A DNA stretch of 54,633 bases from Thermoleophilia bacterium. GTDB lineage: Bacteria > Actinomycetota > Thermoleophilia > Miltoncostaeales > Miltoncostaeaceae. Below, in pieces: positions 17,542 to 26,290 of this stretch (position 1 is the stretch's first letter; each line of letters begins with the position of its first letter). The notes beneath the pieces are model-generated. The model searched no databases, was not told the origin of the DNA, and saw only the letters and a program-made list of their open reading frames with translations. The position numbers and the translations under genes are program-made. Location of the stretch: assembly GCA_025455865.1 (NCBI GenBank), contig JALOLS010000001.1, positions 1 to 54,633 on the forward strand, read 5' to 3'.

Positions 17542-18039
17542 TCACCCCGCGGGGAGCCGGCTCCCCGCCCGCGCGAGCAGGTTCACCATGGCGACGGCCG
17601 CGTCGGCCGCCTCCTCGCCCTTGTTCCCCACCGCCCCTCCCGAGCGCGCGTCGGCCTGCGCGGCGGTGTCGGTGGTCAGGATGCCGAAGGCGCACGGCAC
17701 CCCGGTCTCCAGCGCGACCTGCATGAGCCCCTGGGCCGCGGCCTGGCAGACGTAGTCGAAGTGCGGGGTCTCCCCGCGGATGACCGCCCCCAGGGCGAGC
17801 ACCGCCGCGTAGCGGCCGCTGCGGGCGAGGGCCTGGGCGGCGAGCGGGGCCTCGTAGGCCCCGGGGATCCACACGACCTCCAGGCGCCGGTCGGGCAGGC
17901 CCGCCGCGGCGAGGCGGGCCCGGGCGCCGTCCAGCAGCCGGCCGGCCACCTCGCGGTGGAAGCCCGCCACCACCGCGGCCATCCGCACGTCGGGGTTCTC
18001 GAGCGCCGGCGCCGGGCCGGCGGGCTCCGTGCGCGCCAC
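17542..18039 (-). CDS. ribH: 6,7-dimethyl-8-ribityllumazine synthase
   Basis: Condenses 5-amino-6-ribitylaminouracil with dihydroxybutanone phosphate, the penultimate riboflavin step. The 165-residue product has the substrate loops WIPGAYEAPLAAQALA, LGAVIRGETPHFDYVC and PCAFGILTTDT, and ends with the usual NKGEEAADAAVAM helix. The GTG start overlaps the ribBA stop by one base. Last gene of the riboflavin unit. Confidence 0.97.
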   Translation of the reverse strand: MARTEPAGPAPALENPDVRMAAVVAGFHREVAGRLLDGARARLAAAGLPDRRLEVVWIPGAYEAPLAAQALARSGRYAAVLALGAVIRGETPHFDYVCQAAAQGLMQVALETGVPCAFGILTTDTAAQADARSGGAVGNKGEEAADAAVAMVNLLARAGSRLPAG

Positions 18040-19313
18040 TATGGCCCGGTCTCGGGGGCCTGCTCGGGGCCCTCGCCGTCCAGGCCGAAGCGGAGGTCCT
18101 GGTGGTGGAGCATGTGCCCCATCTTCTCCCGCTTGGTGGCCAGGTACCGGCGGTTCTCATCGCCCGGGAGCACCTCGATCGGCACCCGCTCGACCACCTG
18201 CAGGCCGTAGCCCTCGAGCCCCACGATCTTCTTGGGGTTGTTGGTGAGCTGGCGGATGGTCGTGAGGCCGAGGTCGACGAGGATCTGGGCGCCGATGCCG
18301 TAGTCGCGCAGGTCGGCCGGGAAGCCCAGCTCGAGGTTGGCCTCGACGGTGTCGCGGCCCTCGTCCTGGAGCTCATACGCCCGGAGCTTGTTCAGCAGGC
18401 CGATGCCGCGGCCCTCCTGGGCGATGTACAGGAGCACGCCGGCGCCCTCGGCCGCGATGATCTGGAGGGCGGCGTCCAGCTGCTCGCCGCAGTCGCAGCG
18501 CAGCGACCCGAAGACGTCGCCGGTCAGGCACTCCGAGTGCACGCGCACCAGCACGTCCTCGGCGCCGTCCACGTCGCCCATGACCAGCGCGACGTGGTGC
18601 TTGCCGTCGACGATCGATCGGTACCCCACCGCCGTGAACTCGCCGAAGCGGGTCGGCATGCGCACGCTCGGGCCGCGCTCGATGAGGCGCTCGGTGTGCC
18701 GGCGGTGCTCGATGAGCTCGGCGATGGTGATCATCTTGAGCCCGTGCTCGGCCCCGTAGGCGATGAGGTCGTCGACCCGGGCCATCGAGCCGTCGTCGTT
18801 CATGATCTCGCAGATGACCCCGGCCGGGATGATCCCGGCCAGCCGCGCCAGGTCGACGGCGGCCTCGGTGTGCCCGGCCCGCTCGAGCACCCCGCCCGCC
18901 TTGGCCCGCAGCGGGAACACGTGCCCGGGCTTGACCAGGTCCTCGGGGCAGGAGCTCGGGTCGATGGCCACCGCGATGGTGCGGGCCCGGTCCGGTGCGG
19001 AGATGCCGGTGGTCACGCCCTCGCGCGCCTCGATGGCCTCGGTGAACGCGGTGCCGTGGGGCGACTCGTTGCGGCGGACCATCCGGGTGAGGCCGAGCTG
19101 CTCGCAACGCTCCTCGGTCAGCGCCAGGCAGACCAGGCCGCGGGCGTGGGTGACCATGAAGTTGACCGCGTCGGCGGTGGCGAACTGCGCGGCCATGACG
19201 AGGTCGCCCTCGTTCTCGCGGTCCTCGGAGTCCACGACGATGACCATCCGCCCGTTGCGGATGTCGTCGATGGCCTCCTCGATGGTCGCGAAGTGCGAGG
19301 TGTGCGTGCTCAC
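18039..19313 (-). CDS. ribBA: Bifunctional DHBP synthase / GTP cyclohydrolase II
   Basis: Supplies both riboflavin precursors. Residues 1 to about 205 are 3,4-dihydroxy-2-butanone-4-phosphate synthase ([32 protein letters not shown]). The rest is GTP cyclohydrolase II with the zinc-binding [20 protein letters not shown] and [15 protein letters not shown]. Both halves look complete at 424 residues. The GTG start shares GTGA with the ribE stop. Confidence 0.98.
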   Translation of the reverse strand: MSTHTSHFATIEEAIDDIRNGRMVIVVDSEDRENEGDLVMAAQFATADAVNFMVTHARGLVCLALTEERCEQLGLTRMVRRNESPHGTAFTEAIEAREGVTTGISAPDRARTIAVAIDPSSCPEDLVKPGHVFPLRAKAGGVLERAGHTEAAVDLARLAGIIPAGVICEIMNDDGSMARVDDLIAYGAEHGLKMITIAELIEHRRHTERLIERGPSVRMPTRFGEFTAVGYRSIVDGKHHVALVMGDVDGAEDVLVRVHSECLTGDVFGSLRCDCGEQLDAALQIIAAEGAGVLLYIAQEGRGIGLLNKLRAYELQDEGRDTVEANLELGFPADLRDYGIGAQILVDLGLTTIRQLTNNPKKIVGLEGYGLQVVERVPIEVLPGDENRRYLATKREKMGHMLHHQDLRFGLDGEGPEQAPETGP

Positions 19314-19921
19314 TGCTCCCCCCGGGTGGCCGTGTAGGGGCCGGCCAGCGCCTCCACGTACTTTGCCACGACGTCGGCCTCCAGGTTCACGCGGCGGCCC
19401 ACGGCGCCGGGGCCGAGGGTCGTCTCCTCCATCGTGTGCGGGATGAGCGCCACGGTGAACCCCCCCGCGCCGCGCCCGGCCACGGTGAGGCTGACCCCGT
19501 CGACGGTGATGCTGCCCTTCTCGACCACGTAGCGCAGCACCTCCGGCGGCGCCGTCACCTCCATGACCACGCTCGCCCCCTCGGCCCGCGCCCCGGCCAC
19601 GCGGCCGGTGCCGTCGACGTGCCCCTGCACGATGTGCCCGCCCAGCCGGTCGCCGAGGGCCATGGCCCGCTCCAGGTTCACCTCATCGCCGGGGGCCAGG
19701 TCGCCCAGGGCGGTGCGCCGGAGCGTCTCGTGCACGCAGTCGAAGGCGACCGCCCCCTCGGGCAGGTCGACCACGGTGAGGCACGCGCCGCTCACGCTCA
19801 CCGAGTCGCCGATCCGCAGCCCGTCGAGCACCCGCGCGGCCCGCACCACCAGGCGCGCCCCGGCCGGCGCCGCCTCGCGCGCGGTGACCGTGCCCCGCTC
19901 CTCGACCAAGCCCGTGAACAC
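19310..19921 (-). CDS. ribE: Riboflavin synthase, alpha subunit
   Basis: Dismutates two lumazines to riboflavin. The 203-residue protein consists of two lumazine-binding repeats: [12 protein letters not shown] with VSGACLTVV, and [15 protein letters not shown] with [12 protein letters not shown] and [14 protein letters not shown] start, 4 bases after ribD. Sits in ribD-ribE-ribBA-ribH order. Confidence 0.97.
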   Translation of the reverse strand: MFTGLVEERGTVTAREAAPAGARLVVRAARVLDGLRIGDSVSVSGACLTVVDLPEGAVAFDCVHETLRRTALGDLAPGDEVNLERAMALGDRLGGHIVQGHVDGTGRVAGARAEGASVVMEVTAPPEVLRYVVEKGSITVDGVSLTVAGRGAGGFTVALIPHTMEETTLGPGAVGRRVNLEADVVAKYVEALAGPYTATRGEQ

Positions 19922-19925
19922 CCGC

Positions 19926-21065
19926 TCACCCCCCTGCGTCCGGCGGGGGCCTGAGCCGCCCGCTCACCAGCACGTCCTCACCCACCCGGGTGACCGTCGC
20001 GCCCGCCAGGCGCGGCACCTCGGCGAGCGGTCCGAGCCCGGGCCCGCCCACCGCGCCCGGCGCGGCGTCGCCCCCGATGATGACGGGTGCGACCACCCAC
20101 TCGACCCGGTCGACCGCCCGCGCGGCCAGGAAGGCCGCGGCGAGCCCCGGGCCGCCCTCCAGGAAGAGCGACTGCACCTCGCGCGCGCCCAGGGCGTCGA
20201 GGCCGGCGTCCACCCCCACCCGGCCGCCCGGGCCGGGCGCCGCGACGACCTGGGCCCCGGCCGCGGCGAGCGCGGCCACCCGGTCCGCCGGCGCGGCCTC
20301 GCCGACCAGGACCACCAGCGGCACCTGCCCGGCGGAGCGCACCAGCGCCGAGGTGAGCGGCAGCCGTGCGAGCGAGTCGAAGACCACCCGCGCCGGCTGG
20401 CGGACCGGGCCCTCGAGATCGCGCGCGGTGAGCATGGGGTCGTCGGCCAGCGCGGTGCCGATGCCCACCGCGACCGCGTCGGAGTCCGCCCGCCAGCGGT
20501 GGACCAGGGCCCGGGCGGCGGGCCCGGAGATCCAGCGCGTCTCGCCCGTGGCGGTCGCCACCCGCCCGTCGAGGGAGGTCGCGAGCTTCAGGGTGACCAG
20601 CGGCCGGCCGGTGAGCGCCCAGGTGAGGAACGGGGCGTTCAGCGCCCGGCAGGCCTCGGCCTCCTCGCCCCCGGCCACGGCGACCTCGATCCCGGCGGCG
20701 GCCAGCACGCGCACCCCCTGGCCGCGCCCGCGCTCCAGCGGGTCCAGGCAGCCGACCACCACCCGGGCGACGCCGGCGGCGATGACCGCCTCCGCGCAGG
20801 GCGGCGTGCGCCCGTGGTGGGAGCAGGGCTCCAGGGTGCAGACCAGCGTGGCGCCGCGCGCGGCGTCTCCGGCGGCCCGCAGGGCCACCGGCTCGGCGTG
20901 CAGCGTGCCCGCCCCCTCATGCCAGCCCTCCCCGACCACCCGCCCGTCGCGGACCACCACGGCGCCGACCATCGGGTTGGGGCCGGTCCGCCCCCGGGCG
21001 CGGAGCGCGAGGTCGCGCGCCCGGGCCAGCCAGCCGTACTCGAGGTCGCCGACCGGCGCGGTCAC
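19926..21065 (-). CDS. ribD: Bifunctional pyrimidine deaminase / reductase RibD
   Basis: Deaminates and reduces the pyrimidine intermediate of riboflavin. The N-terminal deaminase has zinc ligands in HAEPVAL and PCSHHGRTPPC, with GRTGPNPMVGAVVV before them. The C-terminal reductase starts at about residue 150 (LVTLKLATSLDGRVATATGE, GIGTALADDPMLTAR, FLEGGPGLAAAFL). Length is 379 residues. The GTG start overlaps the rpe stop in GTGA, leaving no room for an FMN riboswitch directly upstream. Confidence 0.97.
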   Translation of the reverse strand: MTAPVGDLEYGWLARARDLALRARGRTGPNPMVGAVVVRDGRVVGEGWHEGAGTLHAEPVALRAAGDAARGATLVCTLEPCSHHGRTPPCAEAVIAAGVARVVVGCLDPLERGRGQGVRVLAAAGIEVAVAGGEEAEACRALNAPFLTWALTGRPLVTLKLATSLDGRVATATGETRWISGPAARALVHRWRADSDAVAVGIGTALADDPMLTARDLEGPVRQPARVVFDSLARLPLTSALVRSAGQVPLVVLVGEAAPADRVAALAAAGAQVVAAPGPGGRVGVDAGLDALGAREVQSLFLEGGPGLAAAFLAARAVDRVEWVVAPVIIGGDAAPGAVGGPGLGPLAEVPRLAGATVTRVGEDVLVSGRLRPPPDAGG

Positions 21066-21736
21066 GCCCCCACCAGCGCGACGAGCCCCCGGTAGGCGGC
21101 CACCGGGTCGGGCGCCCCGAAGATGCTCGACGCCGAGACGATCAGGTCGGCGCCGGCCGCCCGGGCCTCGGCGGCGTTGGCGGGGCCGATGCCCCCGTCC
21201 ACCTCGACGCGCACCCGGTCCGGGAGCAGGTCGCGCAGCCGGGCGATGCGCCCCGGGGTGGTCGCGATGTACGCCTGCCCGGAGAAGCCCGGGTTGACCC
21301 CCATGCAGTTCACGTAGTCGAGCCCGTCGACGAGCTCGGCGACCGCTTCGGGCGGGGTGCCCGGGTTGATCGCGAGGCCGGCGAGGCACCCGTGGGCGCG
21401 GATCTGCTGGAGGAGCGCGTGCGGGTGCGGGTCGGCCTCCAGGTGCACCGAGACCGCGCCGGCGTGCGGGGCGAACAGGTCGACCGCGAGGCCCGGCCGC
21501 TCGACCATGAGGTGCACGTCGAGCAGCCCCCCGGCGGCGCGCACCGGCCCGGCGAGCGCGGCCGCGGTGCCGGTGCCCAGGGTGATGTTGGGCACGAAGC
21601 GCCCGTCCATGACGTCGACGTGGACGACGCGGGCGCCCGCACCGACGAGGGCGTCCACCTGGGCGCCGAGCCGCAGGAGGTCGGCCGACATCACCGAGGG
21701 GAGCACCTGCACACCGGCCGGGAAGGTCGCGGTCAC
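21062..21736 (-). CDS. rpe: Ribulose-phosphate 3-epimerase
   Basis: Interconverts ribulose-5-phosphate and xylulose-5-phosphate in the pentose phosphate pathway. The 224-residue TIM barrel shows LPSVMSADLLRLG, HVDVMDGRFVPNITLG, VHLMVERP, CMGVNPGFSGQAYI and VEVDGGIGPANA. The GTG start lies 19 bases after rsmB. The rsmB-rpe-rib order is typical of actinobacteria and ties ribulose phosphate supply to riboflavin synthesis. Confidence 0.96.
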   Translation of the reverse strand: MTATFPAGVQVLPSVMSADLLRLGAQVDALVGAGARVVHVDVMDGRFVPNITLGTGTAAALAGPVRAAGGLLDVHLMVERPGLAVDLFAPHAGAVSVHLEADPHPHALLQQIRAHGCLAGLAINPGTPPEAVAELVDGLDYVNCMGVNPGFSGQAYIATTPGRIARLRDLLPDRVRVEVDGGIGPANAAEARAAGADLIVSASSIFGAPDPVAAYRGLVALVGA

Positions 21737-21755
21737 AGGCCCCAACGGTAGTCGC

Positions 21756-23102
21756 TCACGCCTCCAGGCGGGCGACGACGAAGCCGTCGGTGCCCTGGCG
21801 GTGCGGCAGGGTGCGAAGGGCGCCCGCAAGATCGGGATGCGCCATCCCCGGGAAGGCCGGGGTCAGGTCCGCCACCGCCGCCCCGCAGGCACGCACCACG
21901 TCCTCGTTCTCCTCCGGGAGCAGCGTGCAGGTGGAGTAGACGACCCGGCCGCCGGGCCGGACCGCGTCCAGGGCGCGGGCGAGGAGCTCCGCCTGGAGGA
22001 CGGCGAGGGGGCCGAGCGACTCCTCGCGCCGGCGCCAGCGCGCGTCGGGGCGCGCGGCGAGGACCCCCAGGCCGGTGCAGGGCGGGTCGACCAGGGCGGC
22101 GTCGAAGCGGCCCTCCAGCGCGACGGTGCGCGCGTCGCCCTCGACCACCTCCACCCGCGCGCCGAGCCGGCGCGCCAGCGCGCGCAGCGCGCGCGCCCGG
22201 GCCGGGTGGAGCTCGACCGCCACCACCTCGGCGCCGTTCCGGGTGAGCGCCGCGAGGTGCGTGGCCTTGGCCCCCGGCGCGGCGCACAGGTCGAGCACGC
22301 GCTCGCGCGGGCGGGGGTCGAGCGCGCGGGCCGGGAGCATGGACGCGCGGCTCTGCCCCATCGCCCGGCCCCGGGCCCAGGCGGCCGAGGACTCCAGGGC
22401 GAACGGCCCCTCGAGCACGACCGCCTCGGGGAGCAGCGGGTCGCCGTGCCAGGCCGGGAGCTCGGCGAGCAGGGTGGCGCGGGGTCCGCGCAGGGGGTTC
22501 CAGCGCAGCGCCGACTCAGGCCGCCGGTTGGCGGCCGCCATCACGCCCACCGCGTCCTCGGGCCCGAGTGCGGCGAACAGGCGCACGGCGATCCAGTCCG
22601 GGAACGAGTGGCGCAGCGCGGCCGCCGCCGGATCGTCGTCGTCGAGCCCGTCGAGGCGCGCCCGGGCGTCGCCCGCCACCCGCCGGAGCACCGCGTTCAC
22701 CAGGCCCCCGCGGGCCGAGCCGCGCCGGGGCCCGCCGGGCAGGGCGCGGGCCAGGCGCACGGCCTGGTCGACCGCCGCACGGTCGGGCACGCCGTCCGAG
22801 AAGGCGATCTCGTACGCGCCCAGGCGGAGCACGTCGCGCACCGCGGGCTCGACGTCGGCCGGCCGGTCCAGGTGGCCGTCGACCAGCCAGTCGAGGGTGC
22901 GCCGCATCTGGACCGCCCCGAACGCGAGCCGGTGGGCCTGGGCGCGCTCGCGCGGCCCGAGCCCGGCGCGCGCGGCCTCGCCGCCGAGGGCCCGGTCGGC
23001 GTAGGCCCCCCCGTCCACCCGCCGCAGCACCGCGAGGGCCACCGCCCGCTCGGGCGCGACCTCGCCGGCGGCCGGGGTGACGGGCCTACGCGAGCGCGCC
23101 AC
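21756..23102 (-). CDS. rsmB: 16S rRNA (cytosine-967-C5)-methyltransferase
   Basis: Methylates C967 of 16S rRNA. An N-terminal NusB-like helical domain (residues 15 to about 150) precedes the methyltransferase domain. That domain has the SAM-binding VLDLCAAPGAKATHLAAL, VDPPCTGLGVLAARPDARW and the catalytic YSTCTLLPEENEDVV; both conserved cysteines are present. Length is 448 residues. The GTG start lies inside the end of fmt (17-base overlap). Confidence 0.96.
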   Translation of the reverse strand: MARSRRPVTPAAGEVAPERAVALAVLRRVDGGAYADRALGGEAARAGLGPRERAQAHRLAFGAVQMRRTLDWLVDGHLDRPADVEPAVRDVLRLGAYEIAFSDGVPDRAAVDQAVRLARALPGGPRRGSARGGLVNAVLRRVAGDARARLDGLDDDDPAAAALRHSFPDWIAVRLFAALGPEDAVGVMAAANRRPESALRWNPLRGPRATLLAELPAWHGDPLLPEAVVLEGPFALESSAAWARGRAMGQSRASMLPARALDPRPRERVLDLCAAPGAKATHLAALTRNGAEVVAVELHPARARALRALARRLGARVEVVEGDARTVALEGRFDAALVDPPCTGLGVLAARPDARWRRREESLGPLAVLQAELLARALDAVRPGGRVVYSTCTLLPEENEDVVRACGAAVADLTPAFPGMAHPDLAGALRTLPHRQGTDGFVVARLEA

Positions 23103-23985
23103 GGAAGCCGCGCAGGAAGGCGGCCGCCGCCATCCGCCCCTTGCCGGGCGGCTGCAGCTCGAGGATCTCCAGGGCGCCGTCCCCGGTGCCGGCCAGGAGG
23201 CGGTCCCCGTCGCGGGCGAGCCCGGCCGGCGCCAGGTCGGGGACCACGCGGGCCCGCCAGACCTTGAACGGATGCCCGGCCACCGTGAGCGTGGCGCCGA
23301 TGTGGGGGCTGAGCGCGCGGACCCGGTCGGCCAGCACGCGGGCCGGACGGGTGAGGTCCAGGGGCCGGTCCTCCTCGGTGATCTTGGGCGCGAGCGACAC
23401 CCCGGTCCCGGGCTGCGGCGTCGCGGCCAGGCGGCCGGCCTCCAGGTCGTCGAGCGCGCGCACGAGCAGGGGCCCGGCCAGGTCGGCCAGGCGCGCGGTC
23501 ACGCTCCCGGCGTCCTCCTCCCCGCCCACCGCGATCCGCCCGGCCGAGATCATCGGCCCGGTGTCGAGCCCCGCGTCCATCTGCATGATGGTCACCCCGG
23601 TCTCCTGGACCCCGTCCATCAGCGCCCGCTCCACCGGCGCCGCGCCCCGGTAGGCCGGAAGCAGCGAGTAGTGCACGTTGATGCAGGGCCAGCCGGCCAG
23701 CACCTCGTCGCGGAGGATCTGCCCGAAGGCGGCCACGCAGAGCGCGCCGGCCCCGGCCGCCCGCAGCTCGTCGAGGTGCTCGGGCAGGTTGATCGAGCGC
23801 GGCTTCATGACCGGGATCCCCAGGGCGCCGGCCGCGTCGGCGACGGGCGTCTGGACCAGCCGCCCGGAGCGCCCCCTCGGCTTGTCCATACGGGTGACCA
23901 CCAACCCGACCTCATGCCGGGAGGCGGCCAGCGCGCGCAGCACCGGCACGGCGGCCTCCGGGCTGCCGGCGAAGGCGACCCGCAC
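23086..23985 (-). CDS. fmt: Methionyl-tRNA formyltransferase
   Basis: Formylates initiator Met-tRNA. The 299-residue product has VRVAFAGSPEAAVPVLRAL at the start, CVAAFGQILRDEVL, NVHYSLLPAYRGAAPVERAL (usually HxSLLPxWRGAAP) and QMDAGLDTGPM, then a C-terminal OB-like domain. The GTG start lies 7 bases after the def stop. The def-fmt pairing matches their joint role in starting and trimming proteins. Confidence 0.97.
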   Translation of the reverse strand: MRVAFAGSPEAAVPVLRALAASRHEVGLVVTRMDKPRGRSGRLVQTPVADAAGALGIPVMKPRSINLPEHLDELRAAGAGALCVAAFGQILRDEVLAGWPCINVHYSLLPAYRGAAPVERALMDGVQETGVTIMQMDAGLDTGPMISAGRIAVGGEEDAGSVTARLADLAGPLLVRALDDLEAGRLAATPQPGTGVSLAPKITEEDRPLDLTRPARVLADRVRALSPHIGATLTVAGHPFKVWRARVVPDLAPAGLARDGDRLLAGTGDGALEILELQPPGKGRMAAAAFLRGFRGALA

Positions 23986-23992
23986 GGGGGGC

Positions 23993-24535
23993 CTACCGGG
24001 AGCCCGAGCGGAGCTCGCGCAGCGCCTCGCGGCGCTGCTCGGGAGTGGTGCGGTCGAGCATGAGGACCCCGTCCAGGTGGTCCATCTCGTGCTGCACCAC
24101 GCGGGCCGTGAAGCCCTCGTACTCGGCGGTGAAGGGCTGCCCGTCGATGTCCTGGGCCTCCACGCGGATCGCGACGGCCCGGGGCACCTCGACCGTGACC
24201 TCACCGATGGACAGGCACCCCTCGGGGGCCACGTCCTCCTCGTCCGACCGCCAGGCGATGACCGGGTTGCAGATCACCTCGGGCGGGTCGTCCTCGCCCG
24301 ACTGCATCACGAACATGCGGTGCAGCCGGCCGACCTGGTTGGCCGCGAGGCCGGCGCCGCGGCCCTCGTCCATGAGCTGGATCATCCGCTCGGCCTCGGC
24401 CCGCAGGGCGTCGTCGAACGTGGTGATGGGATCGGCGGGCGTGCGGAGGACCGGGTCGCCGAACTGGCGGATCTGCCCGAGCGCGGCGATGCGCCGCTGC
24501 TCGCGGACCGGGTCGTCGTAGGCGCGGGTCGACAC
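23993..24535 (-). CDS. def: Peptide deformylase
   Basis: Metal-dependent removal of the formyl group from new proteins. The three family motifs are complete: GAGLAANQVG, EGCLSI and QHEMDHLDGVL. Two GTG starts are possible, at 24553 and 24535. I prefer 24535 because TACCAT lies 8 bases before it, the spacing expected for a leaderless message, and neither start has a good ribosome site. Product 180 residues. First gene of the def-fmt-rsmB-rpe-rib run. Confidence 0.95.
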   Translation of the reverse strand: MSTRAYDDPVREQRRIAALGQIRQFGDPVLRTPADPITTFDDALRAEAERMIQLMDEGRGAGLAANQVGRLHRMFVMQSGEDDPPEVICNPVIAWRSDEEDVAPEGCLSIGEVTVEVPRAVAIRVEAQDIDGQPFTAEYEGFTARVVQHEMDHLDGVLMLDRTTPEQRREALRELRSGSR

Positions 24536-24543
24536 GGCGCGAG

Positions 24544-24549
24544 ATGGTA
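24544..24549 (-). promoter_or_regulatory. Putative leaderless -10 element of def
   Basis: Minus-strand GGTACCATCTC with TACCAT 8 bases before the preferred GTG start. Suggests that the def-to-ribH unit starts here without a 5' leader. Confidence 0.5.
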
Positions 24550-24569
24550 CCACCGGCCCCGCGGCCGCC

Positions 24570-24812
24570 TCAGCCCGGGGCGCAGCCCGGGTGCGCGGCC
24601 CGCACCACGCGCGCCCCGGCCGGATGCCGGGCGAGCGCCCCCGCCGGCCGCGTGGGCCGGAGCACCAGGTCCCCGCCGCAGTTCGGGCACGGCCCCAGGC
24701 GCTCGGCGCACGTCGCGCAGAACGTGCACTCGAACGAGCAGATGCGCGCGTCGGGGTCCCCGTTCGGCAGCGCCCGGCCGCAGCACTCGCACACCGGCCG
24801 GAGCTCCAGCAC
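24570..24812 (-). CDS. DUF1272 cysteine-rich protein
   Basis: An 80-residue protein of the DUF1272 family. The hallmark sequence is present: LELRPVCECCGRALPNG, ICSFECTFCATCAERL and CPNCGGDLVLRP. Eight or more cysteines suggest bound zinc. Family function is unknown. The C-terminal 25 residues are Arg/Ala-rich and poorly conserved in type. The GTG start lies 2 bases after the kinase stop, so it is probably co-transcribed with the kinase. Confidence 0.85.
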   Translation of the reverse strand: MLELRPVCECCGRALPNGDPDARICSFECTFCATCAERLGPCPNCGGDLVLRPTRPAGALARHPAGARVVRAAHPGCAPG

Positions 24813-24814
24813 GC

Positions 24815-26290
24815 TCAGACCGCGAGCACGCCCCCGGGCCGCGAGGCCGCGAGGCGCTCGGCGTACCGGGCCACGTCCCAGCCGGTGCCGTGGACCATCA
24901 CCGCGACCGCGTCGGCCTCGCCCCCGCCCTCGGTGGTGACCAGCAGCAGGGCCCACTGCTCGCCCAGCCCCAGCACGTCCCCGGCGCCCACGGCGATGAG
25001 GCCGATGGGGGCGGACCCCTGCGAGGCCTCGAGCGGACGCACGTCGAAGCCGCGGGCGGCGAGCTCGGCGCGGGCGAGGGCCACGGCCTCGCGGGCGGGG
25101 GTGCCGGGGGCGCCGGCGACCGCCGCGACCCGCACGCCGTCGACCCCGGCCGCCGACGCCGGCCGGCCGGCCGGCAGGCCCGGGGTGTCGGCACGCGTGG
25201 CCGGGACGCCGGTCACCTCACCGGCCGGGGTCGGCACGGCGGGGCGGGGCGGCGGGGCGGGGGCCTCGGCGGCCGGGGCCGCCGGGTCGTGCCCGGTCAC
25301 CACGACCACGCCCAGGGCGACCAGGGACCCGGTCAGGAGCACGGCGCCGGCCGCCACCGTCGCGAGGGCCAGGCGGGGGCCGCGGGGCCGGCGCGCGCGG
25401 CGCGGCAGGGCGACGGTCGGGGCCAGTCGGGGCGTGGTCGCCGGCGGCGGCCCGGGGACCGCGGGGAGGGCCGGCGCGGCCCGGGCGAGCAGCGCGACCT
25501 GGGCGGCGGCGGCGGCGGGCCGGCGGGCCGGATCCTTGCCGAGGCCCGCCGCCAGCGCCCGGTCGACCCCCCGGGACAGGCCGGGCCGGACGGTGCTCGC
25601 GCGCGGCGCCGGCCGGTGGACGTGGGCCCAGAGCAGGCTCGCCACGTCCTCGTCGGGGAACGGCCGGCGCCCGGTGACCGCCTCGAAGGCCACCACGCCG
25701 AGGGCGTAGCGGTCGGCCGCCGGGGTGGGCGCCGCGCCCGCGATCACCTCGGGCGCGAGGTAGCCCATGGTGCCCACGATCTCGCCCTCGCCGGTCGGCG
25801 TGGTCGCGGCCATCCGCCGGGCGACCCCGAAGTCGGCGAGCCAGGCGTGGCCGTCGCCCTCGAGCAGCACGTTCCCGGGCTTGACGTCGCGGTGCAGGCG
25901 GCCCGCGGCGTGGGCGGCGTCGAGCGCCGAGGCGACCTGGGCGAGCACGGCGGCGGCCTGGGCGGGGTCCATCGGCCCGCGCTCCAGCCGGTCGGCCAGG
26001 CTGCCGCCCCGGGCCAGGCGCATGACCAGGAAGCCCCGCCCGTCATGCTCGCCGGCGTCATAGACCGGGATGACGTGCGGGTGCTCCAGCGCGACCAGGG
26101 CGTCGCACTCCCGGCGGAAGCGGACCCGGAAGGCCGGGTCGGCCCACACGTGGGGGTGGAAGACCTTGACCGCCGCCGGGCGGCCGAGCGAGGCGTGACG
26201 GCCCCGGTAGACCGTGGCCTGCCCGCCGTGGGCGATCAGCCCCTCGACGGCCCAGCGGCCGACGAGGGTGCCGTGGGTGAGGGCGCCCAC
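24815..26290 (-). CDS. Membrane-anchored Ser/Thr protein kinase
   Basis: PknB-type kinase with the catalytic domain at about residues 11-270. It has the Gly-rich loop IAHGGQATVYRG, Lys42 in AVKVF, catalytic HRDVKPGNVLL (Asp135), DFGVAR at 153-158 and LAPE at 178-181. All catalytic residues are intact. A basic, Pro-rich linker leads to one membrane helix at about 307-332. The outer part of about 160 residues has no PASTA repeats; it contains a Pro/Ala linker and a small alpha/beta-looking domain (AREAVALARAELAARGFDV, LLLVTTEGGGEADAVAV). The start directly abuts the stop of the upstream unknown gene. Substrate unknown; the DUF1272 and upstream proteins are candidates by context. Confidence 0.92.
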   Translation of the reverse strand: MGALTHGTLVGRWAVEGLIAHGGQATVYRGRHASLGRPAAVKVFHPHVWADPAFRVRFRRECDALVALEHPHVIPVYDAGEHDGRGFLVMRLARGGSLADRLERGPMDPAQAAAVLAQVASALDAAHAAGRLHRDVKPGNVLLEGDGHAWLADFGVARRMAATTPTGEGEIVGTMGYLAPEVIAGAAPTPAADRYALGVVAFEAVTGRRPFPDEDVASLLWAHVHRPAPRASTVRPGLSRGVDRALAAGLGKDPARRPAAAAAQVALLARAAPALPAVPGPPPATTPRLAPTVALPRRARRPRGPRLALATVAAGAVLLTGSLVALGVVVVTGHDPAAPAAEAPAPPPRPAVPTPAGEVTGVPATRADTPGLPAGRPASAAGVDGVRVAAVAGAPGTPAREAVALARAELAARGFDVRPLEASQGSAPIGLIAVGAGDVLGLGEQWALLLVTTEGGGEADAVAVMVHGTGWDVARYAERLAASRPGGVLAV

